Positions 27,846 through 38,190 are shown, numbered from the stretch's first letter. The stretch is 64,000 bases of DNA from Actinomyces sp. oral taxon 171 str. F0337 (GCF_005696555.1 NZ_CP040005.1:806001-870000), one strand, 5' to 3'. Made by a program: numbers and translations. Notes: generated by a model from the letters alone, not told the origin.

Positions 27846-29462
27846 ATGTCCACATCACCCAGCTCTGCGGCGCACTACACGCCGGAGAAGATCCAGGAGC
27901 TGGTCGACCAGACCCCCGCCTCAGGGCCGAAGCGCTCGCTCGGACTCATCGCCCTGGTCGCCACCCTCGGCTCGCTGCTCTTCGGCTACGACACCGGTGT
28001 CATCTCCGGAGCCCTGCCCTACATGTATCTGCCGCACGGCGCCGACGGCCTGCAGATCACCTCCTGGGAGGAGGGCTGGATCGGCGGCCTGCTCTGCCTG
28101 GGCGCCGCGCTCGGCGCCTCGGTGGGGGGCAAGCTCTCCGACAAGTACGGGCGCCGGCACAACATCATGCTCCTGGCCATCGTCTTCTTCATCGGGGCAC
28201 TGGGCTGCACGATCTCGCCCAACATCTGGGTCCTCTACTTCTTCCGGATCGTGCTGGGCTTCGCCGTCGGCGGTGCCTCGGCGATCGTCCCCGTCTTCCT
28301 CGGTGAGACGGCCCCCAAGCGCATCCGCGGCACCCTGGTGGCCGTGGACCAGATGATGATCGTCTTCGGCCAGTTCCTCGCCTTCTCCATGAACGCCGTC
28401 CTCGCCCGCATGCACGGCGGCCCGGAGGTCACCCTCGCCAACGACGTCGTCAACAACTCCGGTGAGGTCGTCGCCAAGGCCGGCGACAAGGTCGCCTGGG
28501 AGAGTGTGCAGCACTTCAGCAACGTCATGATCGAGTCCGGCAACGGTATGACCTGGCGCTACATGCTCGTGCTGGCCACCCTGCCCGCCGTCGCCCTGTG
28601 GTTCGGCATCCGCCTCATGCCGGAGTCCTCGCGCTGGTACGTCGCCAACCTGCGCATCGCCGAGGCCATCGGCTCCCTCAAGCGGGTGCGCGACGAGTCC
28701 AAGGACGGTTCCATCGCCGAAGAGGTCGACGAGATGCTTGAGATCCAGCGCAAGGAGGCCAACCAGGAGAAGTGGGGCCTGGCGCAGATCATGGGCGTCA
28801 AGTGGACCCGCCACCTGCTCTTCATCGGCATCATCCTGGGCCTGGCCGACCAGCTCACCGGCATCAACACGGCCATGTACTACACGCCCAAGGTGCTCTC
28901 CGCGGCCGGCCTGCCCATGAGTGACGCGATCTCCCTCAATGTGGTCTCCGGATTCGTCTCCTTCGTGGGGTCGGCCGTCGGCCTGTGGCTGGTCACCAAG
29001 TTCGCCCGCCGGCACGTGGGCATCTACCAGGAGGCCAGCATCGTGGTCTCCCTCGGGCTCCTGGCAGCGGTCTTCTACTTCCTCATCCAGCCCTACCAGG
29101 ACGCCGACGGCAACATCAAGGGAGCCCCTGCCTTCGCCCCCTACCTGGTGCTGCTCATCGTCTCGCTGTTCGTGTTCGCCAAGCAGTCCGGAACAGTCAC
29201 CTGGGTCCTCGTCGCGGAGATCTTCCCCGCCAAGGTTCGCGGCACGGCCATGGGACTGGCCGTGGGCACCCTGTGGATCGCCAATGGGATCGTCGCCCTG
29301 GTGTTCCCCATCATGATGGAGAAGCTCGGAGGAGCGGGCACCTACCTCATCTTCTGCCTGTTCAACGTCATGTCACTCATCTTCTACATGAAGTTCGTGC
29401 CCGAGACGAAGTACCACTCCCTGGAGGAGCTCGAGGCCCGATTCGAGAAGGAGTACAGCTGA
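27846..29462 (+). CDS. iolT: Inositol transporter, MFS sugar porter
   Basis: A 538-residue sugar porter with 12 membrane segments: SLLFGYDTGVISGALPYM, GGKLSDKYGRRHN, VFLGETAPKRIRGT, PESSRWYVANLR, QLTGINTAMYYTPKVL and VPETKYHSLEELE. It probably imports myo-inositol with protons. It is a clear paralogue of the transporter at 8583-10238 but has a different C-terminal half. ATG 27846 has AAGGAG six bases upstream; an in-frame ATG at 27819 lacks one. Its position at the end of the iolH unit is the usual one for IolT in actinobacteria. Confidence 0.88.
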   Translation: MSTSPSSAAHYTPEKIQELVDQTPASGPKRSLGLIALVATLGSLLFGYDTGVISGALPYMYLPHGADGLQITSWEEGWIGGLLCLGAALGASVGGKLSDKYGRRHNIMLLAIVFFIGALGCTISPNIWVLYFFRIVLGFAVGGASAIVPVFLGETAPKRIRGTLVAVDQMMIVFGQFLAFSMNAVLARMHGGPEVTLANDVVNNSGEVVAKAGDKVAWESVQHFSNVMIESGNGMTWRYMLVLATLPAVALWFGIRLMPESSRWYVANLRIAEAIGSLKRVRDESKDGSIAEEVDEMLEIQRKEANQEKWGLAQIMGVKWTRHLLFIGIILGLADQLTGINTAMYYTPKVLSAAGLPMSDAISLNVVSGFVSFVGSAVGLWLVTKFARRHVGIYQEASIVVSLGLLAAVFYFLIQPYQDADGNIKGAPAFAPYLVLLIVSLFVFAKQSGTVTWVLVAEIFPAKVRGTAMGLAVGTLWIANGIVALVFPIMMEKLGGAGTYLIFCLFNVMSLIFYMKFVPETKYHSLEELEARFEKEYS

Positions 29463-29665
29463 TTCACGTGGTCAGGGAGCTGAGTCAGTGTTGAGCCAGC
29501 GACAGGCCGTCGGGTCGGTGGGCCCGACAGGGGCGGATTGAAGCCGACCGCTCGGTTCTGACACACTGTCTCAGTTCCCGTCCGACGTCGTCAGCGTCAG
29601 CTGATGCCACATCTGAACAGACATCTACACACAATGCCGTCCATGACGTACACGGTGACCGGTCC

Positions 29666-30946
29666 ATGACCCCCCATCCGCCGCGCAGCGCGCCACCCGC
29701 TCCGCTCCGCCTCCGCCTGTACGCATGGGCGGCAGGTCTGTTCCTCGGCGCCCTCGAAGGGGCGCTGGCCATCGTCGTCGCAGACATCCGCAGCGATGCG
29801 CTGGCGCTGGTCTGCGTCGTTGGTGCGGCCATGGGTTTGGGGACCGTCGCCGGCATGCCCCTTGCCCGGCACCTGGGCCGCAGGAGAACCGGCCTGGTCG
29901 TGGCCGTGCTGGCTGCAGTGGGGGCGGGGCTCGCAGCGGGGCTCCACGGCGTCCCCGCCCTCATCGGCGCCGGGCTCGCAGGATCGGCCGCCGGCGGGGT
30001 GCTCGTCGTGGCGCCACTGGTCTGCCACGAGCTCTCCCTGAGGGGGCACAAGCGTCTCATGCCGCAGGCCATGGCCCTCGGTCCTGCCGGGGCGGGCATC
30101 ACGACCCTGGCGGCCTGGTGGAGCCCGGCGCGCACCCCCACCGCCTGGGTGGTGGTCGCAGTCGCTGCGCTGGTCTACCTGTTCTGCGCCCTGTCTCTGC
30201 CCGAGAGCCCGACCTGGCTGGTGCGGCAGAGCCGTGACGTCGAGGCCTTCGAGGCCCTGCGCCGACTGCACGGGACCCTGGAGGCCTCTGTGGCCATCGA
30301 CTGGACCCGACTGGACGCCGAGATGCTGGCCGAGCAACAGGCTCTGACCCCTGCGGACTTGCGGGTGCCCCAGGTGCGTGCCGCCGTGCTGACCGGCGCC
30401 GTCCTCATCCTCGCTCAGGAGGCGCCGCTGGGCGCGGCGGCTCTGGTCCTCGCTCCGCTGGTCGCGGTCGACCTCGGCCTTGGCTCGAGCGCGATTGCCA
30501 CCAGCGCCGCGGCCTGGGGCGGGTTGGCCCTTCTTGCCCTGGTGCTGGTGACCCGGATCGAGCAGCTGCGCTTCCTGCGCGTGGTCCTGGGCACCGTTGT
30601 GGCCGTGCTGGGGGCGACCTTCCTGGTCACCGGCCTGACTCTCGGGGGAGTGGGCGGTGCTTGGACCATCGTCGTGTCGCTGACGATCCTCGTGGCCAGC
30701 CAGTCCGTCCTGGTCCTGCCCGCCTGCCAGGGGGCGATCGACCCGCGGATCCCGCCCTGGCTGGTCGAGGCGCAGCGGCGCGCCTCGGCGACCGGAGGGG
30801 TCCTGGCGCGCGCCGGGGTCCTCCTGGCCTCGCTGCTCGTCGTGAGCTACCTCGGGACGTCCGTCCTGTACTGGGCGGCCTTTGCGCTGTCGCTGGTCAG
30901 CGTCGTCGCCGTGCTCCTGCGCCTGCCACGGGAGCTGAAGGTCTAA
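29666..30946 (+). CDS. Divergent MFS transporter
   Basis: A 426-residue protein with about 12 hydrophobic segments. It keeps LARHLGRRRTG after helix 2 and PESPTWLVRQSRDVEAFEALRRLHG in the central loop, which are sugar-porter marks. It has lost the QxxG(I/V)N helix-7 signature, which here reads AQEAPLGAAALVLAPL. It is shorter than the two intact porters in the cluster. It may transport something else or be a degenerating paralogue. ATG 29666 has no clear ribosome site, so the start is uncertain. It lies 203 bp after iolT; no terminator was recognised between them. Confidence 0.65.
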   Translation: MTPHPPRSAPPAPLRLRLYAWAAGLFLGALEGALAIVVADIRSDALALVCVVGAAMGLGTVAGMPLARHLGRRRTGLVVAVLAAVGAGLAAGLHGVPALIGAGLAGSAAGGVLVVAPLVCHELSLRGHKRLMPQAMALGPAGAGITTLAAWWSPARTPTAWVVVAVAALVYLFCALSLPESPTWLVRQSRDVEAFEALRRLHGTLEASVAIDWTRLDAEMLAEQQALTPADLRVPQVRAAVLTGAVLILAQEAPLGAAALVLAPLVAVDLGLGSSAIATSAAAWGGLALLALVLVTRIEQLRFLRVVLGTVVAVLGATFLVTGLTLGGVGGAWTIVVSLTILVASQSVLVLPACQGAIDPRIPPWLVEAQRRASATGGVLARAGVLLASLLVVSYLGTSVLYWAAFALSLVSVVAVLLRLPRELKV

Positions 30947-31017
30947 AGGTCTAAGGGTGGGACGGGTCCGGAGGGTATCCGTGACCGGATCTCGCGACTC
31001 CGACTTCAGACCTATGA

Positions 31018-31031
31018 TTTGTCAGGACAAA
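31018..31031. promoter_or_regulatory. IolR-type operator upstream of the alcohol dehydrogenase
   Basis: TTTGTCAGGACAAA is the most symmetrical copy in the window (ATTTGTC-AGG-ACAAAT counting the outer A/T). It is located 80 bp upstream of ATG 31112. Confidence 0.78.
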
Positions 31032-31111
31032 TGTCGTATGGTGGGGGTGTGGCCGCGAGGGGCCACTCGACGACCCGTCGTCGTCGACACCTGACAGAGA
31101 GGCACCTGAGC

Positions 31112-32278
31112 ATGACGAGCAACGAGGCAGTCCAGGCCTCAGAGACAACCGCGTCCATCCCTGAGACCATGAAGGCGGCGGTCCTGCGGGACCACGAGGT
31201 CGGCCTGCAGATCGAGACCCTGCGCACCCCCCGGCCCAAGACCGGCGAGGTCCTCATCAAGGTGGCCGCCTGCGGGCTGTGCCACTCCGACCTCCACGTC
31301 ATCGGCGGTGCCATCGCCTTCCCGCTGCCGGCGGTGCTCGGCCACGAGGTCTCCGGCACCATCGTGGAGCTTGGCCCCGGCAACGAGCACACCGGCCTGA
31401 CTGTCGGGCAGAAGGTGGCCGGCGGCTTCCTCATGCCCTGTGGCCAGTGCGACGCCTGCGCCTCGGGACGCGACGAGCTGTGCGGCCCCTTCTTCGACCT
31501 CAACCGTCTCAAGGGCCTCCTCTACGACGGCACCACCCGTCTGGCCACCCCCGACGGCGAACCGGTGGCCATGTACTCCATGGGCGGTCTGGCCGAGTAC
31601 GCGGTCGTCCCCTCCACCGCCGTGGCCCCCGTGCCAGACACCATCGACATGGTGCCGGCGGCCATCCTGGGCTGCGCCGCCATGACCGGTTACGGGGCCG
31701 TGCGCCGCGGCGCCGACCTGCGCTACGGGGAGACCGTCGCCGTGGTCGCCACCGGCGGCGTGGGCACCAACATCGTCCAGATCGCCCGGGCCTTCGGCGC
31801 CAGCCAGATCATCGCCATCGACGTCGACGACGACAAGCTCGCCCCCATGCTCGATTACGGGGCCACGGCCGTGGTCAACTCCGTCACCCAGGACGCCCGT
31901 GAGGAGGTCTTCCGACTCACCGGCGGCAAGGGCGTCGACGTCTCCTTCGAGGCACTGGGCATCCCCGCCACCTGGACCACCGCCCTCGACGTTCTGGCCG
32001 ACGGTGGCCGCATGGTGCCGATCGGCCTGGGGGCCGGCGTGCAGACCGCCGGGGTGGAGATCAACCGCACCGTGCGCCGCTCGCAGTCGATCCTCGGCTC
32101 CTACGGGGCGCGTACCCGCCAGGACCTGCCGGCCGTCGTCGACCTGGCCGACAAGGGCGTCATCAACTACCGCGACGTCGTCTCGCGCCGCCTGCCGCTG
32201 GAGGAGGCCGGCGCCGGCTACACCGCCCTGCGCAACCGCGAGATCCAGGGGCGCGCCGTCGTCGACATGTCGCTGTGA
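31112..32278 (+). CDS. Zinc-dependent alcohol dehydrogenase (MDR family)
   Basis: A 388-residue medium-chain dehydrogenase. Catalytic-zinc ligands are in CGLCHSDLHV and GHEVSGT; the structural-zinc cysteines are in CGQCDACASGRDELC. The NAD-binding segment is VVATGGVGTNIVQIARAFGA. The substrate is unknown; the operator suggests a polyol, cyclitol or aldehyde related to inositol use. ATG 31112 has AGAGAGG eight bases upstream; a longer frame from 31019 would start inside the operator and is rejected. A terminator-like hairpin follows at 32286-32316. Confidence 0.85.
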   Translation: MTSNEAVQASETTASIPETMKAAVLRDHEVGLQIETLRTPRPKTGEVLIKVAACGLCHSDLHVIGGAIAFPLPAVLGHEVSGTIVELGPGNEHTGLTVGQKVAGGFLMPCGQCDACASGRDELCGPFFDLNRLKGLLYDGTTRLATPDGEPVAMYSMGGLAEYAVVPSTAVAPVPDTIDMVPAAILGCAAMTGYGAVRRGADLRYGETVAVVATGGVGTNIVQIARAFGASQIIAIDVDDDKLAPMLDYGATAVVNSVTQDAREEVFRLTGGKGVDVSFEALGIPATWTTALDVLADGGRMVPIGLGAGVQTAGVEINRTVRRSQSILGSYGARTRQDLPAVVDLADKGVINYRDVVSRRLPLEEAGAGYTALRNREIQGRAVVDMSL

Positions 32279-32285
32279 GCCCCGG

Positions 32286-32316
32286 CGGTGAAGTCCCGGT
32301 CGCTGGGGCTTCACCG
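32286..32316 (+). terminator. Terminator after the alcohol dehydrogenase
   Basis: CGGTGAAGTCCC pairs with GGGGCTTCACCG (one G-T pair) across a 7-base loop, 7 bp after the stop codon. Confidence 0.7.
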
Positions 32317-32408
32317 TGACCTCCCGTCCTCGCGCCTCCTGCCCGGGCCCTGCTGCTCTGAGTGGGAGGCGCGATGCCTGATCCGAAACCGAGGAAGAGG
32401 GTGCTTGG

Positions 32409-32528
32409 TGTCCAAATCGGAGACAAAGGAGCCGGTGGCTCGATCAGGCCGCTGATGAAACCGCGGAATCATGCGGTTTCCTATCGGTGGCGTGAGCTCG
32501 GAGTTCGCCTTTGTGTCCGATATGGACA
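32409..32528. repeat. 120-nt imperfect inverted repeat with inner hairpins
   Basis: The 21-nt arms 32409-32429 and 32508-32528 are complementary at 19 positions. Inside lie a GAGCC/GGCTC hairpin (32429-32441) and GAAACCGC/GCGGTTTC (32457-32464 with 32473-32480). The right arm itself contains TGTCC-GATAT-GGACA. No coding sequence is convincing here. The 547 bp between 32279 and 32825 otherwise hold only two terminator-like hairpins. Confidence 0.6.
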
Positions 32529-32690
32529 TCTCGGCCGCTCCTGTGCCGCTCGGGAGGGTGGTGTCTGCCTTGTGGGGAGGGGTGCACCAGTGGTGAGCGG
32601 AGTCGGTGCGAGACCTGGTTCCGTTTGCGTTGCGGGGAGGGGGATATGAGAAGAGAGGCGCCGCCTGTGCGGTTCCCCTCGGGTTGCCAT

Positions 32691-32720
32691 GGCTGCGCGG
32701 GCTTCCTTGGCCGCGCAGCC
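32691..32720 (+). terminator. Hairpin followed by T-rich stretch
   Basis: GGCTGCGCGG pairs with CCGCGCAGCC across a 10-base loop, followed by TCGTTGTTCT. It is downstream of the inverted repeat at 32409-32528, with no gene in between, and could end a non-coding transcript. Confidence 0.5.
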
Positions 32721-32825
32721 TCGTTGTTCTGTGCCCTTGCCGGGCTGGGTCCGGGGCCTGCGTTGCTTGTGGTGCGTGGTCCGGATCTGGTGGAGCTCCG
32801 ATGAGCTTGCTGGAGTCGTCTATGC

Positions 32826-33095
32826 TCAGCGGGCCTCGAGGAGGTTGATGCCGGTGTAGATGCCCACGCCCATGGTGATCGCGGCCAGGACGGAGGAGGC
32901 GAACATGAGGGTCGGGATGCCGGTGACGGCGCCAACGACAGCCATGACCATGACGGCGAACATGACGGCGATCATGGCGACGGCGAAGGTGAGGCGGTTG
33001 GCGTCGGTCTGCGTGCCGGTGGTCGCCTGGGTGGCGGTGGCAGCAGCGGTGGTCTCGACGGTCTGGGTGGGGCGCTCGGTGGTGGTGGCGGTCAT
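32826..33095 (-). CDS. Small membrane protein under an IolR-type operator
   Basis: An 89-residue protein. The N-terminal 35 residues are rich in Thr, Ala and Gln (TATTTERPTQTVETTAAATA). Two hydrophobic segments follow (LTFAVAMIAVMFAVMVMAVVGAV, quoted in part, and LMFASSVLAAITMGVGIYTGI). It resembles small two-helix inner-membrane proteins, but I do not recognise the family. ATG 33095 has AGAGGA eight bases upstream. The palindrome TTGTCTAGACAA at 33230-33241 lies 135 bp upstream, suggesting co-regulation with inositol genes. Confidence 0.65.
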   Translation of the reverse strand: MTATTTERPTQTVETTAAATATQATTGTQTDANRLTFAVAMIAVMFAVMVMAVVGAVTGIPTLMFASSVLAAITMGVGIYTGINLLEAR

Positions 33096-33228
33096 GTGAG
33101 TGTTCCTCTCGGTGTGTGTCGAGCAGGTCCGCCTGACCATGAGTCGTGCGTCCCTGCACGACTGTGTGCAGCCCGTGGGCCGGACGAAGGTTTTTCCGTC
33201 ACGTAGAACTCTAGGAACACTCCATCTG

Positions 33229-33242
33229 ATTGTCTAGACAAA
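33229..33242. promoter_or_regulatory. IolR-like operator upstream of the 89-residue protein gene
   Basis: ATTGTCTAGACAAA contains a perfect 12-bp palindrome TTGTCTAGACAA. The centre differs from other sites (TA instead of CT or AG). The remaining gap from 33096 to 33543 shows nothing else. Confidence 0.6.
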
Positions 33243-33531
33243 GGATCGTGACGTGTGTTGCGTCGATAGTCCGTGGATCACAGGTGGCACTGGGAGGGGT
33301 GTGGTCCGAGCGTGGAGGCGTGTGTCCAGATGTGACGTTATTGAGGGGATTCCGGGCTGCGACGGGGCTCGAGGGGTGTCGGCGTTGCGGTGGTTTTGAT
33401 CCGGAGACGTGACCTGTGCTGTAGGAGTGCGACGTCAACCACTGGTCTAGTCATCCTGTGTGGTGGGCAATGCCGAGAAGTGGTGACGTCGCCGGCCGGC
33501 AGGGCGGAAGGTGGTCGGTTGCTGCCCCGGC

Positions 33532-33537
33532 TATTCT
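33532..33537 (+). promoter_or_regulatory. -10 element of guaA
   Basis: TATTCT ends seven bases before the GTG start of guaA, and no ribosome site is present. This points to a leaderless transcript. No good -35 element is seen. Confidence 0.45.
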
Positions 33538-33543
33538 GTTCCG

Positions 33544-35130
<1,587 letters not shown>

Positions 35131-35165
35131 CGGGCGAGTCGGAACGATAGCCCGCCGCCTGCTGG

Positions 35166-35196
35166 GCCCCGCCGGTGCAATGCGCCGGCGGGGCCT
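35166..35196 (+). terminator. guaA terminator
   Basis: GGCCCCGCCGG pairs perfectly with CCGGCGGGGCC across a 9-base loop, 36 bp after the stop, followed by TTGCTGT. Confidence 0.8.
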
Positions 35197-35270
35197 TGCT
35201 GTGCCCGTGGGTGAGTGCGATCCGGCGTGCTTCCCGGCCCTGGTCGGGGCGGGGCCGGCTGTCGGGTGGG

Positions 35271-35443
35271 GCAGTGGGTCGGAGCTGCGGATTGAGGACT
35301 GCGATTCCTGCCGAGGACGTACGTGTCCTCCAGATCACTGGGGTTCCCCCGCAGTGATCTGGAGGAAAAGTCAGTCCTCGTGCAGGAAGTACGTTCCCGA
35401 TCCGGGAAGGCTTGGATTTGGGGTGGCGATTGCGTGACCTGTG
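35271..35443. repeat. 173-bp structured intergenic repeat, copy 1
   Basis: This is aligned without gaps to 36711-36883 at an offset of exactly 1440 bp, with roughly 85% identity by eye. It contains a 15-bp stem TCCTCCAGATCACTG / CAGTGATCTGGAGGA, a second stem TTCCCG-ATC-CGGGAA, and a GAGGACTG / CAGTCCTC pair that would enclose the first stem. No ORF is conserved. The rest of the gap 35131-35648 holds only the guaA terminator and the promoter of the next gene. Confidence 0.75.
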
Positions 35444-35598
35444 GGGGTGGTGGAGTGCTCCTCTCGGTGGTCGGAAGAGGCTTTGCGAAATCACTGTTAG
35501 GTCAATAATGCATGCGACTTCCGTGCTTCGAAAGAGCCAAAAGTAGAGGTTAATTGAAGGGGTGGATGATTATCGAATCCCGCCTCTCCCGAGGAGTG

Positions 35599-35627
35599 TT
35601 GACAGTGCTACGATCACGCCCATAAAA
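35599..35627 (+). promoter_or_regulatory. Promoter of the DUF2510/SHOCT gene
   Basis: TTGACA at 35599-35604 and CATAAA at 35621-35626 are separated by 16 bp. They lie 22 bp before the chosen GTG start. Confidence 0.55.
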
Positions 35628-35648
35628 CACGTCAATGGAGGTGTGGCG

Positions 35649-36662
35649 GTGTCTGCCCCAGCAGGTTGGTATGACGATGGAACGGGCCAGCAACGATGGT
35701 GGGATGGCAGCGCATGGGGTGTCTATGCGCAGGATGTCTCCTCCGTCCCGGGGGACCCTGGTGCGGCGGGTTATGGGCAGGTGGCTGGGTCGGTCGGACA
35801 GCCTGTGAAGGAGCCTGGAATACTCAACGCCCTGGGGCAGGCTGTCAAGAATGCGGCGGTTGAACAAAAGAGTCTGGCGATCGGGGCGCTGACTGCCGGC
35901 GTGAGGGCGCGTCGAGAGCGTGAGAAGCGTGAGCGTGAAGAGCGTCTTCGGCAAGCCGAGTGCGCTCGGATGGCTGGAAGGCGGGTGACGAGTGGAGAGT
36001 TTGGGGCTTCGGAAGTTGAGATCTATGAGAACGGGTATGTGCGTGTAGCTGGACCCAATGAAGGTGGACGTTCTTGTTGGATGGACGAATCGACTCCTTA
36101 CGAGAATCTGATCTCTATATCTTTTGAGCGCCCTGATGGTGGCAATTCTGGGGCGGTTGGTGCGGTGGCTGCGCCATCGGTTGCGACGGCCGGAACTGCA
36201 GTCAAGGTGGTGTCGATGATCGCGAAACGTCACCCTGTAGGGATGGCGGTTTCAAGTGGTATTGGCCTTGCTGCCGCAGGGGCTGGTACGGTTGCTAAAA
36301 TCATGTCAGCGAAGGCTGTCCTGACTATTACCACTGACCAGAGAGTTCATGTGCTGACGAATCAGGTGAAGCATCCGAAAACGGGCATCCCCATGCCCAG
36401 AAAAGATCATGAAAGTGTTGGCGCTGTCCTGGAGCAAACAGGTAACTCGGTGCTGACCGCCCTGGGGCGTGGGCCTGTGATGTCGAACGCTCCCACTCTT
36501 CCGTCAGGTCAGGTCGAGGTTTCTCAGGGGATGAGTTCTCCTGGCCTATCTACTGAAGATGTCGCGAAACGTCTACGTGAGTTGGCTGAGCTACGTAAGG
36601 AAGGCATTCTGGATGATGCCGACTTCGCCATTGCCAAGCGTCAGCTATTGGAGAAGCTCTAG
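35649..36662 (+). CDS. DUF2510 and SHOCT domain protein
   Basis: A 337-residue protein. The N terminus APAGWYDDGTGQQRWWDGSAW is a DUF2510 repeat (quoted in part as PAGWYDDGTGQQRWWDG). A basic coiled-coil-like stretch follows (RARREREKREREERLRQAE), then a central PH-like region with EIYENGYVRV. A Gly/Ala-rich hydrophobic segment precedes the C-terminal SHOCT domain (LRELAELRKEGILDDADF, ending KRQLLEKL). Such proteins are common in actinobacteria and of unknown function, possibly membrane-linked. GTG 35649 has GGAGG seven bases upstream. The gene is AT-richer than its neighbours and is bracketed by two 173-bp repeats. Confidence 0.75.
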   Translation: MSAPAGWYDDGTGQQRWWDGSAWGVYAQDVSSVPGDPGAAGYGQVAGSVGQPVKEPGILNALGQAVKNAAVEQKSLAIGALTAGVRARREREKREREERLRQAECARMAGRRVTSGEFGASEVEIYENGYVRVAGPNEGGRSCWMDESTPYENLISISFERPDGGNSGAVGAVAAPSVATAGTAVKVVSMIAKRHPVGMAVSSGIGLAAAGAGTVAKIMSAKAVLTITTDQRVHVLTNQVKHPKTGIPMPRKDHESVGAVLEQTGNSVLTALGRGPVMSNAPTLPSGQVEVSQGMSSPGLSTEDVAKRLRELAELRKEGILDDADFAIAKRQLLEKL

Positions 36663-36710
36663 CGCTGTCGTCGTAGGCCGTCATCGACCAACGTTTAGAA
36701 CCGCCTCCTT

Positions 36711-36883
36711 GCAGTGGGCCTGGCCTGTGGATCGAGGACTGCGATTCTCGCCGACGACGTACGTGTCCTCCAGACTGCTGGGATTTCCCCGCAGTGGTCT
36801 GGAGGAGAAATCAGTCCTCGTGCAGGAAGGGCGTTCCCGATCCGGGAAGGCTTGGATTTAGGGTGGCGATTGCGTGAGCTACG
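36711..36883. repeat. 173-bp structured intergenic repeat, copy 2
   Basis: This is the second copy of the repeat at 35271-35443. The main stem is TCCTCCAGACTGCTG / CAGTGGTCTGGAGGA. Compared with copy 1, a T-A pair has become C-G and two other pairs have become G-T wobbles, so pairing is preserved. The rest of 36884-37292 is AT-rich (TTGACT at 36977, TTGACG at 37000) without a recognisable gene. Confidence 0.75.
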
Positions 36884-37292
36884 GGAATGTTGGGCGCTTT
36901 TCTGAGTGTCAGCTGGAGTCTTGAAAAATCGCCGGCAGATCGATAGTGGTCCTCGAGTCCTGAGTTTCAATGGAGTTTGACTCCGGGAGTGAATTATTGT
37001 TGACGGCTACTCAATTTTAGGGGTTGCTATATTCCTTTGGTTGGATGTATTAATTTGCAGTGGTCGATGTGCGCAGGTGTATGTCTGGCGAGTAGTGGTC
37101 ATGTCGCTGGTAGTTGCGATGACATTAAGTTTCATTCGGACGGTTAGTGTTCATTTTGGAATGTAAGAATTCTGAATTCTGTGCCTCCGGGTGTGCTGTC
37201 CGGGTGTTGTTCTAGCTACGATGAGTGGCGCAGCGGGTGTCGCTGCATTCGTTTGTCTCATTTCGGCATACTGTCGAATATCAGGAGCCACA

Positions 37293-38159
37293 ATGTCGTA
37301 CCCTCCTCAGTCCGTCCCTCCCCAGCAGTACCCGCCTCAAGATCAGGTTCCTGTGCCCATTCAGCAAGCGCCTGCGCCAGTAAAGAAGGGGCGCAACACC
37401 GTGGGCATCGTTGCTCTGGTGATGGCGATCATCGGGTTCATCTTCGCCTGCGTCCCTGGCGCGCTCATCGTCGGCTGGATTCTGCTGCCAATCTCCTTCA
37501 TCGTCGGTTTGGTGGGTCTCTTCCGGAAGGGGGAGGTGATCTGGCCTGCAATCACCGCGGTGATCGTCTCGGTTGTCGGAACTGTCGTCGGTGTCTTCGT
37601 CTTCCTTGTGGTTGTGAGCAACGCTGTCGATGAGGCGATGTCCTCCACGAGTGCCGTCTCTGCGGCGCCGGCTCCCGATGGGGCGTCGTCGAACTCAGAA
37701 GGATCGAGTGCTGCGGACTCCGCACAGGGAAAGACTCGGGAGAACCCCTACCCGCTCCGTACCGAGATCTCCAGCAAGGAATGGAAAGTGGTCATCAACT
37801 CGGTCACTTTCAAGGCTGACGATCAGGTTGCCGCGGCCAACCAGTTCAACGACCCTCCCGCTGAAGGGAAGGAATACGTTCTCATCAACTACACCGCCAC
37901 CTACATCGGCAACGACCCAAGCGGAGACACACCTGCTTTTGTGCTGGTCGACTTCGTGACGGCGGATGGTGTCACCGTCGATGGGGCCGACTCCATCGCC
38001 GTCGCCCCGGATGCCATCGATACTCTGACCACGCTGTACAACGGGGCCAGCGTCTCAGGCAACGTTGTGCGCGCGGTGCCGTCGGCCAACGCCCAGGACG
38101 GGGTTCTTGCGGTGACCCCCGGTCTTCTCGCCGACAAGGTCTTCGTCGCGGTGAAGTGA
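37293..38159 (+). CDS. Membrane-anchored DUF4352-type protein
   Basis: A 288-residue protein. It has a Pro/Gln-rich cytoplasmic N terminus (SYPPQSVPPQQYPPQ) and two or three membrane segments (VGIVALVMAIIGFIFACVPG, LIVGWILLPISFIVGLVGLF, and AVIVSVVGTVVGVFVFLVVV). A Ser/Ala-rich linker leads to a C-terminal domain with EWKVVINSVTFKAD, GKEYVLINYTATYIG and FVLVDFVTADG, which fits the DUF4352 immunoglobulin-like fold. The outer domain probably faces the exterior. ATG 37293 has CAGGAG upstream. A strong bidirectional terminator follows. Confidence 0.72.
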   Translation: MSYPPQSVPPQQYPPQDQVPVPIQQAPAPVKKGRNTVGIVALVMAIIGFIFACVPGALIVGWILLPISFIVGLVGLFRKGEVIWPAITAVIVSVVGTVVGVFVFLVVVSNAVDEAMSSTSAVSAAPAPDGASSNSEGSSAADSAQGKTRENPYPLRTEISSKEWKVVINSVTFKADDQVAAANQFNDPPAEGKEYVLINYTATYIGNDPSGDTPAFVLVDFVTADGVTVDGADSIAVAPDAIDTLTTLYNGASVSGNVVRAVPSANAQDGVLAVTPGLLADKVFVAVK

Positions 38160-38190
38160 CGACCTCGGCGTCGACCGTAGGGCCAGACTT

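Noticed and set aside
31019..31111. N-terminal extension of the alcohol dehydrogenase
   Set aside because: It would start within the operator palindrome, has no ribosome site, and adds an Arg/His-rich stretch unlike the family.
32279..32825. Possible small genes in the 547-bp gap after the alcohol dehydrogenase
   Set aside because: Open frames here have no ribosome sites, no family similarity, and run through the inverted repeat; I regard the gap as non-coding.
36884..37292. Possible promoter pairs TTGACT (36977) and TTGACG (37000) with TATATT (37028)
   Set aside because: The spacers are 45 and 22 bp, outside the normal range, so no promoter is called.
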